The notes beneath the pieces were generated by a model. It did no database searches. It was given only the letters and a program-made list of their open reading frames with translations, and was not told where the DNA came from. Below are positions 39,537 to 49,372 of a stretch of DNA of 64,000 nucleotides, in pieces. The position numbers and the translations under genes were made by a program. Numbering within the stretch: the first letter of the stretch is position 1; the number at the start of each line of letters is the position of its first letter. Source of the DNA: Bacteriovoracaceae bacterium (GTDB taxonomy: Bacteria > Bdellovibrionota > UBA1018); contig CANFJX010000001.1 of the NCBI GenBank assembly GCA_947447665.1, forward strand, positions 275,911 to 339,910, written 5' to 3'.

Positions 39537-39564
39537 AAGATAATTGTCGCACCCCCAAGCACAA
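39537..39564 (-). promoter_or_regulatory. Candidate S10-operon promoter
   Basis: On the minus strand TTGTGC (39559-39564) and TATCTT (39537-39542) are 16 bases apart, about 124 bases before rpsJ. It lies between two hairpins, so the upstream one could end the str transcript and this site start the S10 transcript. The hexamers are imperfect. Confidence 0.33.
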
Positions 39565-39622
39565 TTTCAGAAGGATTCTGCGCAGACATTCGAGATATGG
39601 GGCAAACTCTCTATTTAACGTT

Positions 39623-39650
39623 GAAGCCTCGGCACTCATACCGAGGCTTC
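39623..39650 (-). terminator. Perfect ten-bp inverted repeat after the small secreted protein gene
   Basis: Arms GAAGCCTCGG (39623-39632) and CCGAGGCTTC (39641-39650) are perfect complements around an eight-base loop, 36 bases after the stop of the upstream gene. Neither strand has a T-run after the stem, so it is not a classic intrinsic terminator. It may protect the 3' end, pause polymerase or bind protein. Confidence 0.45.
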
Positions 39651-39686
39651 GCAACTTAATAAATCAAGATAAGAGCCTTCCTTAGA

Positions 39687-40034
39687 TCACTCTCCTGAAG
39701 GCTCTGCTGCAATGGGCATACTGTCTTGCGATTCTCCCATGCTCCCACCAGCGGTTCCAGACTGTTGCCTCTTTTGGGGGACAGGCTTACTCACTTCAGC
39801 CTCGGTTCCACCACTCGACGGCGTGGTCGTCTCGGTTGCTCCAGTCATTGAACTCGATGGGCGAGAGGCCGCCGAACTTGGGCGCTGAGGAACAGCGGAC
39901 GGCTTGACTTCTGGCGCGCTCCTCTCACTTCCCATCATCCCAGGGGCGTCGCCACCTGAAGAATCAGCCATCGCGACTGACGTTAAAACTAAAACAGACA
40001 GAGCCATTAAAACACCCAGCCTTAGATCTTTCAT
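39687..40034 (-). CDS. Small secreted Pro/Ser/Thr-rich protein of unknown function
   Basis: I do not recognise this protein. The 115 aa product has a signal peptide (LGVLMALSVLVLTSVAMA, cleavage near residue 23), then a low-complexity, uncharged-to-acidic part rich in Ser, Pro, Thr, Gly and Glu with no cysteine, likely disordered. AAAGGA precedes ATG 40034. It lies between fusA and rpsJ, where tuf is usual. Codon use does not look foreign, but this was not measured. Confidence 0.7.
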   Translation of the reverse strand: MKDLRLGVLMALSVLVLTSVAMADSSGGDAPGMMGSERSAPEVKPSAVPQRPSSAASRPSSSMTGATETTTPSSGGTEAEVSKPVPQKRQQSGTAGGSMGESQDSMPIAAEPSGE

Positions 40035-40160
40035 AGGGGAGTTCCTTTCAGATAATTTGAATCCTTAGGTTTCCACTCCCCGCTTGCAACCAGCGAACCA
40101 GCTGCGCGTGTCAGAGGCGTTCGGGTAGACCTTAAAACGATCGACTTAGCCTTGGTAAGC

Positions 40161-42245
40161 TTAAACGATAATACCAGCTCTAATTTTGATTTCTTGTTCG
40201 ATTTGTGGAGGCACAGGCTCATAATGAGCAAACTCCATCGAGTAAGTTGCGCGACCCTGAGAGGAAGACCGCAGAGCGGTCGAGTACCCAAACATCGTAG
40301 CCAAAGGCACCTCAGCCTTAATCACCTGAAGACCATGACGCACTGTCATGTTAATAATTTTTCCACGGCGACTATTGAGATCACCAATAACACCACCCAT
40401 ATAGTCATCTGGACAAACAATCTCGCAAGACATGACGGGCTCAAGAATCTGCGGCTTAGCGGCGAGGGCCGCATCTTTGAATGCCATAGAGGCTGCAATT
40501 TTGAATGCGACCTCGGTCGAGTCAGTTTCATGAAAAGATCCATCCAAAAGAGTTGCCTTAATGTCGGTCGCAGGATAGCCGGCGATCACTCCTCCCAACA
40601 TAGCCTCTTGGATTCCCTTATCAATTGCGGGTATAAATTCTTTTGGAATTGCCCCAGTCCTAACGGAATTAAGAAATAAAAAACCAGAACCTTTAGCCAA
40701 TGGCTCCAACCGGATCACACAATGGCCGTACTGTCCCCTTCCACCTGACTGACGGACAAACTTGCCTTCGGCCTGAGCAACCTGGGAGATAGTCTCTTTG
40801 TAAGAGACCTGAGGTTGCCCCACATTTCCCTCAACCTTGAACTCGCGGCGCATGCGATCCACAATAATTTCCAAATGAAGCTCGCCCATGCCGCTAATCA
40901 ACGTTTGACCAGTATCTTCTTGGGTAACCACTCGAAAGGAGGGATCTTCCATCGCTAACTTCTGAAGTGCGTTCGCTAGCTTCTCTTCATCGGCCTTTGT
41001 TTTCGGCTCAATAGCGATTGAAATCACTGGCTCGGGGAACTCCATTTTCTCGAGCAAAATAGGATGAGCTTCCTGACAAAGAGTATCACCTGTTGTCGTA
41101 AACCGAAGTCCCACAGCGGCTGCAATATCCCCAGCCCTCACTTCTGAAATATCTTCTCGCTTATTGGCGTGCATCTGAAGGAGTCGCCCGAGACGTTCAC
41201 GCTTTCCCTTTGCAGGATTATAAACCATCACGCCCGACTGAACCTGCCCCGAATAAACCCGAAAGTAGGTCAACTGCCCAACAAAGGGATCATTAATAAT
41301 TTTGAATGCTAACGCAGAAAAAGGTTCATCGAAATCGCACTTTCGAGTCAAAACTTGCGACTCATTCTCGGGATTTTTTCCCTCAACCGGCGGCTTATCG
41401 AGAGGAGAAGGCAAATAGTCAATGATGGCGTCAAGCATAGGCTGCACGCCTTTATTCTTAAAGCTCGCACCACAAGTCACTGGAACTAGCTTCATCGTCA
41501 AACAACCCTTGCGGAGTGCGCTCCGAAGATCGTTGGCTCCAATCGTCTGCCCGCTCAAATACTGATCGGTCAGGGTCTCGTCGCATTCAGCTGCCGCTTC
41601 AACCAACTTCTCCCGAAAACTCTGAGCCTCCTCGGCCAGCTCCTCCGGTATGTCAACTTGTTCAAATTTAGCGCCCTGATCTTCAGAGCGCCATCGGAGC
41701 GCTTTCATCTCGATCAGATCAACAACACCCTGAAAGGTTTCTTCTCGACCCCAGGGAATCTGAATCGCAACTGGATTCGCCTTGAGCAGCTCCCTCACTT
41801 GGCGCAAAACTTCGAAGTAGTCCGCGCCAACACGGTCCATTTTATTAACGAAGGCAATTCTGGGGACATGATAACGATCAGCTTGGCGCCAAACGGTCTC
41901 AGACTGAGGCTCAACTCCACCTACAGCACAAAACACAGCGACCGCCCCGTCTAGAACACGCAGCGAACGCTCCACCTCAATAGTGAAATCGACGTGACCA
42001 GGGGTATCAATAATATTGATTCGATGATCTTTCCAAAAAGAGGTCGTTGCAGCAGAAGTGATCGTAATGCCACGCTCCTGCTCTTGCGGCATCCAGTCCA
42101 TCACTGTAGTTCCTTCGTGAACCTCTCCCAGCTTGTGGGTTTTTCCAGTGTAGTAAAGAATACGCTCAGTAGTCGTGGTCTTACCGGCATCAATGTGAGC
42201 CATGATGCCGATATTTCGAGTCTTTTTAAGCTGCTCTATCACCAT
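40161..42245 (-). CDS. fusA: Elongation factor G
   Basis: The 694 aa GTPase shows G1 [15 protein letters not shown], the switch I region [28 protein letters not shown], and the later domains with [12 protein letters not shown] and RRGKIINM. It moves tRNAs and mRNA after peptide transfer. ATG 42245 overlaps the rpsG stop by seven bases. The str operon ends here without tuf. Confidence 0.97.
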   Translation of the reverse strand: MVIEQLKKTRNIGIMAHIDAGKTTTTERILYYTGKTHKLGEVHEGTTVMDWMPQEQERGITITSAATTSFWKDHRINIIDTPGHVDFTIEVERSLRVLDGAVAVFCAVGGVEPQSETVWRQADRYHVPRIAFVNKMDRVGADYFEVLRQVRELLKANPVAIQIPWGREETFQGVVDLIEMKALRWRSEDQGAKFEQVDIPEELAEEAQSFREKLVEAAAECDETLTDQYLSGQTIGANDLRSALRKGCLTMKLVPVTCGASFKNKGVQPMLDAIIDYLPSPLDKPPVEGKNPENESQVLTRKCDFDEPFSALAFKIINDPFVGQLTYFRVYSGQVQSGVMVYNPAKGKRERLGRLLQMHANKREDISEVRAGDIAAAVGLRFTTTGDTLCQEAHPILLEKMEFPEPVISIAIEPKTKADEEKLANALQKLAMEDPSFRVVTQEDTGQTLISGMGELHLEIIVDRMRREFKVEGNVGQPQVSYKETISQVAQAEGKFVRQSGGRGQYGHCVIRLEPLAKGSGFLFLNSVRTGAIPKEFIPAIDKGIQEAMLGGVIAGYPATDIKATLLDGSFHETDSTEVAFKIAASMAFKDAALAAKPQILEPVMSCEIVCPDDYMGGVIGDLNSRRGKIINMTVRHGLQVIKAEVPLATMFGYSTALRSSSQGRATYSMEFAHYEPVPPQIEQEIKIRAGIIV

Positions 42246-42709
42246 CTATAATGGGCAAATGCCTTATTGGCTTCAGCCATTTTATGGACGTCTTCTCGCT
42301 TTTTCATTGCACCGCCACGGCCGTTAGCTGCTTCAATCATTTCGGCAGCTAAGCGCTCCGCCATAGAGTGCTCAGGACGAGAGCGGGCAGAGTCAATCAA
42401 CCAACGAGAAGCTAAAGACTGACGACGAGCAGGCTTCACTTCAACAGGAACCTGGTACGTAGCGCCGCCGACACGTCGGGACTTCACTTCCAACAATGGC
42501 TTCACATTTTCCAAGGCCTTCTTGAACAGCTTTAAGCCATCTTCGCCAGTTCGGGTTTGCATTACGTCGACGCAGCCGTAGAAAATACTTTCAGCCGTAG
42601 ACTTTTTACCCTCTTGAAGCAAACTGCTCACAAATTTAGCAACAACTACGTCGTTAAACTTAGGATCAGGGAGGATTTCACGTTTTCTAACAAATTTCTT
42701 TCGGCCCAT
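42239..42709 (-). CDS. rpsG: Ribosomal protein S7
   Basis: The 156 aa product shows [46 protein letters not shown] and [20 protein letters not shown]7 nucleates the 30S head and in E. coli represses part of the str operon. Between rpsL and fusA, overlapping the latter. Confidence 0.97.
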   Translation of the reverse strand: MGRKKFVRKREILPDPKFNDVVVAKFVSSLLQEGKKSTAESIFYGCVDVMQTRTGEDGLKLFKKALENVKPLLEVKSRRVGGATYQVPVEVKPARRQSLASRWLIDSARSRPEHSMAERLAAEMIEAANGRGGAMKKREDVHKMAEANKAFAHYRW

Positions 42710-42747
42710 TTGAATTTTTCCTTAATCTACTTAAAAAATGCTCTCAA

Positions 42748-43143
42748 TTACTTGGCTGCTGGAGCTGCGCCTGCCACAACTTTTTTAGCGCCGTATTTTG
42801 AGCGGCTCTGCTTGCGGTTAGCGACGCCTTGAGCATCTAGAGTTCCGCGAACGGTGTGATAGCGAACCCCTGGAAGGTCCTTGACTCGTCCGCCACGAAT
42901 CAAAACAATGGAGTGTTCCTGCAGATTGTGTCCAATTCCTGGAATGTAGGAAGTCACTTCGTACCCATTGGTCAATCGAACACGGCATACCTTCCGCAGT
43001 GCCGAATTTGGCTTCTTGGGGGTTGTGGTATAAACACGTGTGCAAACGCCGCGGCGCTGTGGGCAACTCTCAAGCGCAGGAGATTTAGTCTTCCAAAGCT
43101 TGTTGGTACGGCCCTTTCGAATGAGCTGGTTAATGGTGGGCAT
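42748..43143 (-). CDS. rpsL: Ribosomal protein S12
   Basis: The 131 aa product reads [52 protein letters not shown] and [21 protein letters not shown]. Lys in TPKKPNS is wild type for streptomycin sensitivity, as is KDLPG. First gene of the str operon, behind two promoters. A short Ala-rich end follows the usual C-terminus. Confidence 0.97.
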   Translation of the reverse strand: MPTINQLIRKGRTNKLWKTKSPALESCPQRRGVCTRVYTTTPKKPNSALRKVCRVRLTNGYEVTSYIPGIGHNLQEHSIVLIRGGRVKDLPGVRYHTVRGTLDAQGVANRKQSRSKYGAKKVVAGAAPAAK

Positions 43144-43247
43144 GAACTACTTTTCCTTTCCTATCGGCCTTTTCTGTCCGATCTCAAACAATCTTACGAC
43201 CCGGTCTGATACTCCGGCTTATTTCTTAGGATTAAAAACTTTTGTAT

Positions 43248-43276
43248 TCTCTAATCGATGAGAGTCCAAGAGTCAA
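43248..43276 (-). promoter_or_regulatory. Second (proximal) str-operon promoter
   Basis: TTGACT (43271-43276) and TAGAGA (43248-43253) on the minus strand are 17 bases apart, about 105 bases before rpsL. The -35 is strong, the -10 moderate. It follows the distal promoter at 43299-43327 in tandem. Confidence 0.5.
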
Positions 43277-43298
43277 CCCTGAGACGCGAAGGACCATG

Positions 43299-43327
43299 AA
43301 AATAGACGAGCCTAGCAAGAGGGTCAA
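43299..43327 (-). promoter_or_regulatory. Distal str-operon promoter
   Basis: On the minus strand TTGACC (43322-43327) and TATTTT (43299-43304) are exactly 17 bases apart, just after the lon stop at 43367 and about 155 bases before rpsL. It is the best sigma-70 match in the ribosomal region. The leader from it has room for control elements. Confidence 0.65.
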
Positions 43328-43366
43328 GGAAAATCTTGACAGATAGAGCCAACTCAGAGCCTCAAC

Positions 43367-45961
43367 CTAGTGTTTTACAGCTCCAGGAATTTCAATTCGA
43401 GGCTCTTCGTGCGCCAATTCCGCAGGTGGCACAGTAGAAATCGGTAACTCTAGTCCTTTAGGCGCCAGAAAATCTTTCGGATTGGCTAGATCGAGAGCCA
43501 GTCTCAGAACTTCATCAGCGTGTTCGACCGGAACGATTTCCATCCCTGTTTTGATCTCCACTGGGACTTTCTTTAGGTCTGGTAAATTCCCCTTAGGGAT
43601 GAGTACCGTTTTGATATTTCCAATTTTAGCAGCGAGAAGCTTTTCCTTAAGCCCCCCAATTGGCAGCACTCGCCCCCGCAAAGTGATTTCACCGGTCATC
43701 GCAACGTCTTTTTTAACTGGAACCTTTACCAAAGCGCTAGTGATCGCTGTGGCCATGGTAATCCCTGCGGACGGTCCATCTTTAGGCACCGCTCCTTCGG
43801 GAACGTGGAGATGAATATCGATGGCCTGGTAAAAATCCTTATCAAGACCCAACAAGGTCGCCCTAGAGCGGACGTAACTCATAGCAGTTGCTGCCGACTC
43901 CTGCATCACCTCGCCCAGCTTACCGGTAATTTTCACTTGGCCCTTACCAGGCACGACACTGACTTCAATCTGAAGCAAGTCCCCGCCAGCCTCAGTGTAG
44001 GCAAGACCATTGGTGAGACCGACTTCATTTTGCTCTTCAGCTTTACTAACTAAGTATCTCGGTGGTCCGAGCATCTCTTCCAGGTCAGCCTCGGTCACTC
44101 GAATTAAGTTATGAGTGACCGCAGCAGCAGACTCCTTCGCCTGAATCATGGACGAAGTCGCCTTGGCAGCAGCGGTTTTAGAGCGTGACTTGAGAGTAGG
44201 TAATGCCTGAGCCGAAGAAAGATCTACTGTGGCACCCAGATGCTTCTCCTCACGACTTTCAACGATCTTCTTAGCCACTTTACGGCAAACCGTGGCCACG
44301 AGTCGCTCTAGATTTCTTACCCCTGCTTCGCGAGTATAGCTGCGAATCATGCCACTAATGGCGTCATCTGCAATTTCAATATCGCGCCCAGTGAGGCCGT
44401 GAGCTTCCATTTGTTTCGAAACTAGATACTTCTTCACGATATTGAACTTTTCAACCTCGGTGTAGCCCGAGATTGAAATAACTTCCATACGATCGAGTAA
44501 GGGTTTCGGAATCGAGTGAAGCGAGTTAGCAGTTAAAATAAACATCACTTTCGAGAGGTCGTAATCGACCTCCAGATAATGATCCCCAAAGGCCACGTTC
44601 TGCTCGGGATCTAAAACCTCTAGAAGCGCGGAAGATGGGTCACCCCTAAAATCCATGCTCATTTTATCAACTTCATCAAAAAGGAACACTGGGTTAGAAG
44701 ATCCAGCCTTTTTTAAAGACTGAATGACTTTACCAGGAAGAGCGCCCACGTAAGTCCTTCTATGCCCTCGAATTTCAGCCTCATCTCTGACTCCGCCCAA
44801 AGAACATCTGACAAACTTCTTATTGAGCGACTTAGCAATGGATTTAGCCAGCGAGGTTTTCCCTACACCTGGAGGACCCGCGAGACAAAGAATTTGCCCC
44901 TTAGAATTATCAGTTAAAACGCGCACGGCGAGATACTCCAAAATCCGCTCTTTCACCTCTTCTAAACCATAGTGATCCTCTTCAAGTACACTGTGAGCGA
45001 CTTTGACGTCGTTTCGATCCTGAGTGTACTCGGCCCACGGAAGCGTAATCAGCCAATCAACGTAATTTCTCACCACGGTGGCTTCTGCGGACATAGGCGA
45101 CATCATCTTGAGTTTTTTGAGCTCACGAGTGGCTTTATCTTTGGCCTCTTTACTCATGGGCTTGGAGCGAATTTGCTTTTCAATGGCTTGAAGCTCGGCT
45201 TTAAACTCATCTTTCTCGCCAAGTTCTTTTTGAATCGCCTGCATCTGCTCGTTGAGGTAGTACTCCTTCTGGGAGCGCTCCATCTGCTTTTTGACGCGGG
45301 AGCGAATCCGTCTTTCTACTTGAAGAATTTCAATCTCGCCCTGCATTAACTGGAGCAGCTTTTCCAATCTTTTGGTTGGGTCTTGGACTTCAAGAATTTC
45401 TTGCTTGTCTTCCAACTTGAGATTGAGATGAGCCACAATGAGGTCCGCCAATCGCGACGGGTCTTCAATGGTATTGACGCTCATCAACATTTCCGGAGGA
45501 ATTCTCTTATTTAGCTTCACATAGCTTTCAAAAGTTCCCTTCAACGAGCGAACGAGCGCTTCTAGCTCCACCGTACTCTCGATCACATCGGCCAATTCCT
45601 CGACCTCGGCCTCAATCATGCGATCACCTTCATGATATTGAGTGATCCGGGCACGCCGCTTACCCTCGATTAGAACCTTTACCGTATTATCGGGTAAACG
45701 CAGAATTTGAAGAATCGTACCCAAAGTTCCCACTGTGAAAATATCCTTTTCGCCGGGACTCACGGTGGTTGCCTGTCGTTGAGCTACTAGAAAAAGCTCT
45801 ACTTTCTTATTTACACACTCTTCTAGAGCGTTGATGGACTTTTCTCTTCCAACAAAAAGAGGGACCACCATATGTGGAAAGATAATCACGTCTCGGAGAG
45901 GGAGAAGCGGGACTTTCAGTTTAGCTGATTTTCTGTCCTTATCGTTTTTTGAATGACTCAT
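43367..45961 (-). CDS. lon: ATP-dependent protease Lon with an Ala-rich insertion
   Basis: The 864 aa protein has the Lon N-domain ([26 protein letters not shown]), coiled linker, AAA+ module ([18 protein letters not shown]) and the Ser-Lys protease domain ([12 protein letters not shown] with the catalytic Ser, then a conserved Lys in [11 protein letters not shown]). About 60 residues rich in Ala, Ser and Thr are inserted between AAA+ and protease domains. TTG 46042 extends the frame, but ATG 45961 has AAGGAGAGG upstream. It follows clpX, forming a proteolysis cluster. Confidence 0.94.
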   Translation of the reverse strand: MSHSKNDKDRKSAKLKVPLLPLRDVIIFPHMVVPLFVGREKSINALEECVNKKVELFLVAQRQATTVSPGEKDIFTVGTLGTILQILRLPDNTVKVLIEGKRRARITQYHEGDRMIEAEVEELADVIESTVELEALVRSLKGTFESYVKLNKRIPPEMLMSVNTIEDPSRLADLIVAHLNLKLEDKQEILEVQDPTKRLEKLLQLMQGEIEILQVERRIRSRVKKQMERSQKEYYLNEQMQAIQKELGEKDEFKAELQAIEKQIRSKPMSKEAKDKATRELKKLKMMSPMSAEATVVRNYVDWLITLPWAEYTQDRNDVKVAHSVLEEDHYGLEEVKERILEYLAVRVLTDNSKGQILCLAGPPGVGKTSLAKSIAKSLNKKFVRCSLGGVRDEAEIRGHRRTYVGALPGKVIQSLKKAGSSNPVFLFDEVDKMSMDFRGDPSSALLEVLDPEQNVAFGDHYLEVDYDLSKVMFILTANSLHSIPKPLLDRMEVISISGYTEVEKFNIVKKYLVSKQMEAHGLTGRDIEIADDAISGMIRSYTREAGVRNLERLVATVCRKVAKKIVESREEKHLGATVDLSSAQALPTLKSRSKTAAAKATSSMIQAKESAAAVTHNLIRVTEADLEEMLGPPRYLVSKAEEQNEVGLTNGLAYTEAGGDLLQIEVSVVPGKGQVKITGKLGEVMQESAATAMSYVRSRATLLGLDKDFYQAIDIHLHVPEGAVPKDGPSAGITMATAITSALVKVPVKKDVAMTGEITLRGRVLPIGGLKEKLLAAKIGNIKTVLIPKGNLPDLKKVPVEIKTGMEIVPVEHADEVLRLALDLANPKDFLAPKGLELPISTVPPAELAHEEPRIEIPGAVKH

Positions 45962-46076
45962 GAGAGTTCCTCTCCTTGGTTTAGGTAAAGAATTGGCAGA
46001 CAGAAACAGGTTATTTAGATCGGAAAATCGCTCAACAACCAAAACAATTTATTAGTACTTCAATTTAAAATCCCGA

Positions 46077-47387
46077 TCAAGCACTCTCCGCATTAGTTGA
46101 AGTCACTGCAGTTTTAGAGGCTTCGGTCCCATCAGCAAGCAACATCACTGGCCGTTCGCCCTTCAGGACCATATTCTTGGTCACAATGCACTTCTTCACA
46201 TTATTTTTTGCCGGCAAATCATACATGACTTCCAACATGGACTGCTCGAGAATAGCCCTTAGACCACGAGCTCCCGTACTTCGCTTAATCGCCTCCTGAG
46301 CAATCGCCTCCAAAGCATCCTCCTCAAACTCGAGAATGACGTCGTCGTACTCAAAAAGCTTAGAATACTGCTTAGTCAGCGCATTTTTCGGCTTGGTAAG
46401 GATCTCAATCAATGCCTTTTCATCTAATTCATCTAAGGTCGCGATGACTGGCAATCTCCCAATAAATTCAGGGATCAGCCCGAACTTAATCAAATCCTCT
46501 GGCTCAGCTTGAGCCATCAACTTGGAGACATTTTCATCGGCTTTCGATGTAATATTGGCCTGGAGCCCAAGACTCCGCTTGCCTTTGCGCATGGCAACGA
46601 TTTTGTCGACCCCGACGAATGCGCCACCCACAATAAACAAGATATTTGAAGTATCAACCTGAACAAACTCTTGCTGAGGATGCTTGCGCCCACCCTTAGG
46701 GGGAACATTAGCAATCGTCCCTTCGATAATTTTCAAAAGAGCTTGCTGTACACCTTCCCCGCTCACATCTCGAGTGATCGAGGGATTCTCACTCTTTCTT
46801 GAAATCTTATCCACTTCATCAATATAAACGATACCCTTCTGGGCTCTTTCCACATTGTTGTCGCAGTTTTGTAGAAGATTTAAGATAATATTTTCTACAT
46901 CTTCTCCAACATAACCTGCCTCAGTCAGGGTGGTTGCATCTGCCATGGCGAACGGAACGTTCAGTAATTTAGCTAAAGTCTGAGCTAACAGCGTCTTTCC
47001 TGAACCCGTGGGGCCGATCAGAAGAATGTTGCTTTTTTGAAGCTCAATTCCATCCTTACTCTCTTTACCCTTACGTTCAGTTTGATGATGAATCCTTTTA
47101 TAGTGATTGTAGACGGCAACGGATAAAACCCGCTTTGCCCGCTCTTGGCCAATCACATACTGATCCAAAATCGTCTTAATTTCAGCAGGTTTTGGAATTG
47201 ACTGTGACGACCGAGAAGGAGTGTCTTTTTGACCCTCTTCTGCAATAATATCATTACAAAGCTCAATGCATTCGTCGCAAATATAAACCGTTGGACCTGC
47301 AATTAGCTTTTTTACTTCTCTTTGATTCTTTCCACAGAATGAGCAACAAAGATTACCAAAACCATCGCCATATTTCTTTCCGTCCAT
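46077..47387 (-). CDS. clpX: ATP-dependent unfoldase ClpX
   Basis: The 436 aa protein has the C4 zinc domain ([16 protein letters not shown]), Walker [16 protein letters not shown], Walker [11 protein letters not shown], and the RKHPQQEF and GGAFVGV loops including the IGF-type ClpP-binding region of the family. It unfolds proteins for ClpP. Starts at ATG 47387, 36 bases after clpP. Confidence 0.96.
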   Translation of the reverse strand: MDGKKYGDGFGNLCCSFCGKNQREVKKLIAGPTVYICDECIELCNDIIAEEGQKDTPSRSSQSIPKPAEIKTILDQYVIGQERAKRVLSVAVYNHYKRIHHQTERKGKESKDGIELQKSNILLIGPTGSGKTLLAQTLAKLLNVPFAMADATTLTEAGYVGEDVENIILNLLQNCDNNVERAQKGIVYIDEVDKISRKSENPSITRDVSGEGVQQALLKIIEGTIANVPPKGGRKHPQQEFVQVDTSNILFIVGGAFVGVDKIVAMRKGKRSLGLQANITSKADENVSKLMAQAEPEDLIKFGLIPEFIGRLPVIATLDELDEKALIEILTKPKNALTKQYSKLFEYDDVILEFEEDALEAIAQEAIKRSTGARGLRAILEQSMLEVMYDLPAKNNVKKCIVTKNMVLKGERPVMLLADGTEASKTAVTSTNAESA

Positions 47388-47423
47388 AAACCTTCCTTAC
47401 TCAACTCCTGGTCGTTAAATGGT

Positions 47424-48143
47424 TCACCGCTTCTCAACTGCGTTGTCAATCAGGCCGGCTCCGCGCTTCTCAACTACCTTATCAATCAGGCCGTAGGTGA
47501 CCGCTTCCTTCGCAGATAAATAATTATCTCGGTCCGTATCTTTTTTAACTTGTTCAATATCTCTGCCTGAGTGCTCGGCTAAAATGCCGTTAAGACGCTC
47601 TTTCAGATAAAGGATTTCTCGGGCTTGGATCTCAATATCCGAAGCCTGTCCCTTTGCGCCCCCAAGGGGCTGATGAATCATAATCCGACTGTGAGGCAAA
47701 CTAAATCGCTTGCCCCGCGCTCCAGCGGTCAAGAGCAAGGCACCCATGCTGGCAGCCATCCCGATACAATAGGTACAAACGTCCGACTTGATAAACTGCA
47801 TGACATCATAAATACCTAACCCAGCATAAACTGACCCACCTGGTGAATTGATATAAAGATGAATGTCTTTATCAGGATCAGAGCTTTCCAAGAAAAACAT
47901 TTGGGCTACTAAAAGATTAGTCACCACATCGTTTACTTCGGTGCCGAGAAAAATAATTCGATCGAGAAGCAACCTGGAATAAATGTCATACTGCCGCTCA
48001 CCCCGGGGCGTCTGCTCCACTACAATCGGGTTTGGGATGTAGCCTGCTGGCCCTCCGCCTTCGAACGCGTTAGAGTCAAACCCAACCAAATCAGGGCGAA
48101 CCAAACTCGAGGGAACTCTAGAATGAGATGATCTAATTAACAT
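47424..48143 (-). CDS. clpP: ClpP protease subunit with duplicated C-terminal segment
   Basis: The 239 aa product contains the catalytic triad in GMAASMGA (Ser), RIMIHQP (His) and KDTDRD (Asp), with [16 protein letters not shown] 36-bp tandem repeat (47428-47463 and 47464-47499) duplicates [21 protein letters not shown] at the C-terminus. The N-terminus also carries about 25 extra residues. It starts at ATG 48143 with GGAGG upstream. No tig gene lies before it. Confidence 0.94.
   Translation of the reverse strand: MLIRSSHSRVPSSLVRPDLVGFDSNAFEGGGPAGYIPNPIVVEQTPRGERQYDIYSRLLLDRIIFLGTEVNDVVTNLLVAQMFFLESSDPDKDIHLYINSPGGSVYAGLGIYDVMQFIKSDVCTYCIGMAASMGALLLTAGARGKRFSLPHSRIMIHQPLGGAKGQASDIEIQAREILYLKERLNGILAEHSGRDIEQVKKDTDRDNYLSAKEAVTYGLIDKVVEKRGAGLIDNAVEKR
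47428..47499. repeat. 36-bp in-frame tandem duplication inside clpP
   Basis: Copies 47428-47463 and 47464-47499 share the cores CGCTTCTCAACT and TCAATCAGGCCG and differ at a few positions. The period is 36 bases, twelve codons, so the frame is kept and the ClpP C-terminus is lengthened. A recent slip or duplication is the simple origin. Confidence 0.85.
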
Positions 48144-48189
48144 GTGATAAACCTCCAGGTGAATGCTTCTCTATTTCTAGTATACATAC

Positions 48190-48248
48190 ATGGAACCCAT
48201 GTTGCTCTGCGCCAAAACATTTTTTTTTGCAATTTGCTATGGAACCCA
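48190..48248. promoter_or_regulatory. Direct repeats upstream of clpP
   Basis: ATGGAACCCA occurs at 48190-48199 and again at 48239-48248, 49 bases apart. The first copy is part of a small palindrome CATGG/CCATG. A minus-strand TATACT lies between the first copy and the gene, so the copies could be operators; no known regulator site (CtsR or HrcA/CIRCE) is recognised. Confidence 0.35.
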
Positions 48249-48385
48249 ATCTCAAAGTACACGGTTCTCCTTGCCTGTTGCCCAAAGACGCCTACTTAAA
48301 ATGGAGCGCTTGCTCTGATTCAACCTGACACACAGGCTCAAAAGCACCTTATTCGGTAGTTCTTTGGTTTGCAATGACGTATCCA

Positions 48386-48403
48386 TTCTAGGGCCCCCTA
48401 GAA
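48386..48403. repeat. Eight-bp perfect inverted repeat before clpP
   Basis: TTCTAGGG (48386-48393) and CCCTAGAA (48396-48403) are separated by two bases. It lies just after the stop of the upstream small gene and about 240 bases before clpP. It has no T-run, so it is more likely a protein site or weak transcript end than an intrinsic terminator. Confidence 0.5.
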
Positions 48404-48413
48404 CGCCAGACGC

Positions 48414-48653
48414 CTAGGATCCCCAAGACTCAGGAACACTTCCCTCTACAAGATCTTCATGAATCTTCTCTAGGTAGGTGATCATAGCAGCCCTCAACTG
48501 ATCCAGAGTCAGCTCGCCATAATTCTGTTCACTTTGATCAAGTATCTCACCTAACTCCGAGCGAATCAGTCCCTCTGGCATCCCACTCAGGGAAACCACC
48601 GTTTCAATCAGCTCTTCACCACACGGTTCACTTTTTTTATTGGAGACTTCCAT
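48414..48653 (-). CDS. Small protein of unknown function
   Basis: I do not recognise the family. The predicted 79 aa product (MEVSNKKSEPCGEELIETVV) is acidic and helical, with LSGMPEGLIRSELGEILDQSEQ and ELTLDQLRAAMITYLEKIHED. Its frame extends to 48716, but ATG 48653 follows AGGGGGGAGAA, a clear ribosome binding site. No signal peptide or membrane segment. It lies between the thioesterase (divergent) and clpP. Confidence 0.65.
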   Translation of the reverse strand: MEVSNKKSEPCGEELIETVVSLSGMPEGLIRSELGEILDQSEQNYGELTLDQLRAAMITYLEKIHEDLVEGSVPESWGS

Positions 48654-48816
48654 TTCTCCCCCCTCTGAGTTTCCACTATAGAAACGTCTATTCTCGGACG
48701 GCAAGTTTATTTTCAAGCGTTAGGCCGTTTTTTTAAATTCCGACGATTTGAGAACTCGCTCCAAAACCTGATGCAAATGATTTGCAACCCCGGAATAGGT
48801 CGACTATAAAAACCTC

Positions 48817-49356
48817 ATGTCAGTCAAAACCCCGCCTCCACCAACCATCTCAAGCAAGTCCCCTGAAGAGTCCTCAGTTACGATGACAGAAATCGTCTTA
48901 CCGTCGGACACTAATGCGTTAGGGACAATCTTTGGTGGCAAAGTAATGAGCTGGATCGATATCGCGGGCGCTATTTCTGCAACTCGTCATTCGAGGCGCG
49001 CCGTCGTGACGGCGTCGATTGATGCGCTTCATTTTTTGGCACCGATTCGACTCGGTCACTTCGTGCACATTCGAGCCACAGTGAATTATGTCTCTCGCAC
49101 ATCCATGGAGGTTGGCGTTCGCGTTGACTCAGAGAACCCACTGACCGGAGAATTTACGCACACAGCTACTGCTTATACTACCTTTGTGGCACTTGATGAC
49201 CACGGCAGACCAACGCAAGTTCCCACACTCAACCCACAGACTGCGAATGAAAAAAGAAGATTCGTTGCAGCACAAAAAAGACGCGAGTCAAGGGTACTCC
49301 TCGCAGAAGAAATCAAGAAAGCAGAAAAACAAGAGAACGAAACCCACAGGGGATGA
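48817..49356 (+). CDS. Acyl-CoA thioesterase, hotdog fold (YciA/ACOT family)
   Basis: The 179 aa product contains LPSDTNALGTIFGGKVMSWIDIAGAISATRHS, then ASIDALHFLAPIRLGHFVHIRATVNYVSRTSMEVGV, matching the hotdog acyl-CoA hydrolases with the conserved Asn-Ala and Asp. It releases CoA from acyl-CoAs. The C-terminus is Lys/Arg/Glu-rich. It ends 16 bases from the convergent murI. Confidence 0.9.
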   Translation: MSVKTPPPPTISSKSPEESSVTMTEIVLPSDTNALGTIFGGKVMSWIDIAGAISATRHSRRAVVTASIDALHFLAPIRLGHFVHIRATVNYVSRTSMEVGVRVDSENPLTGEFTHTATAYTTFVALDDHGRPTQVPTLNPQTANEKRRFVAAQKRRESRVLLAEEIKKAEKQENETHRG

Positions 49357-49372
49357 CCACTGTCAGCCCTGA

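Noticed and set aside
40031..40291. 86-codon minus-strand frame between the small secreted gene and fusA
   Set aside because: It overlaps the end of fusA in another frame and has no SD or recognisable domain.
40152..40679. 175-codon plus-strand open frame opposite fusA
   Set aside because: Shadow of the conserved EF-G C-terminus.
43328..43366. Possible terminator after lon
   Set aside because: The repeats TTGAGGCTCT and TTGGCTCTA are direct, not inverted, and no T-run follows.
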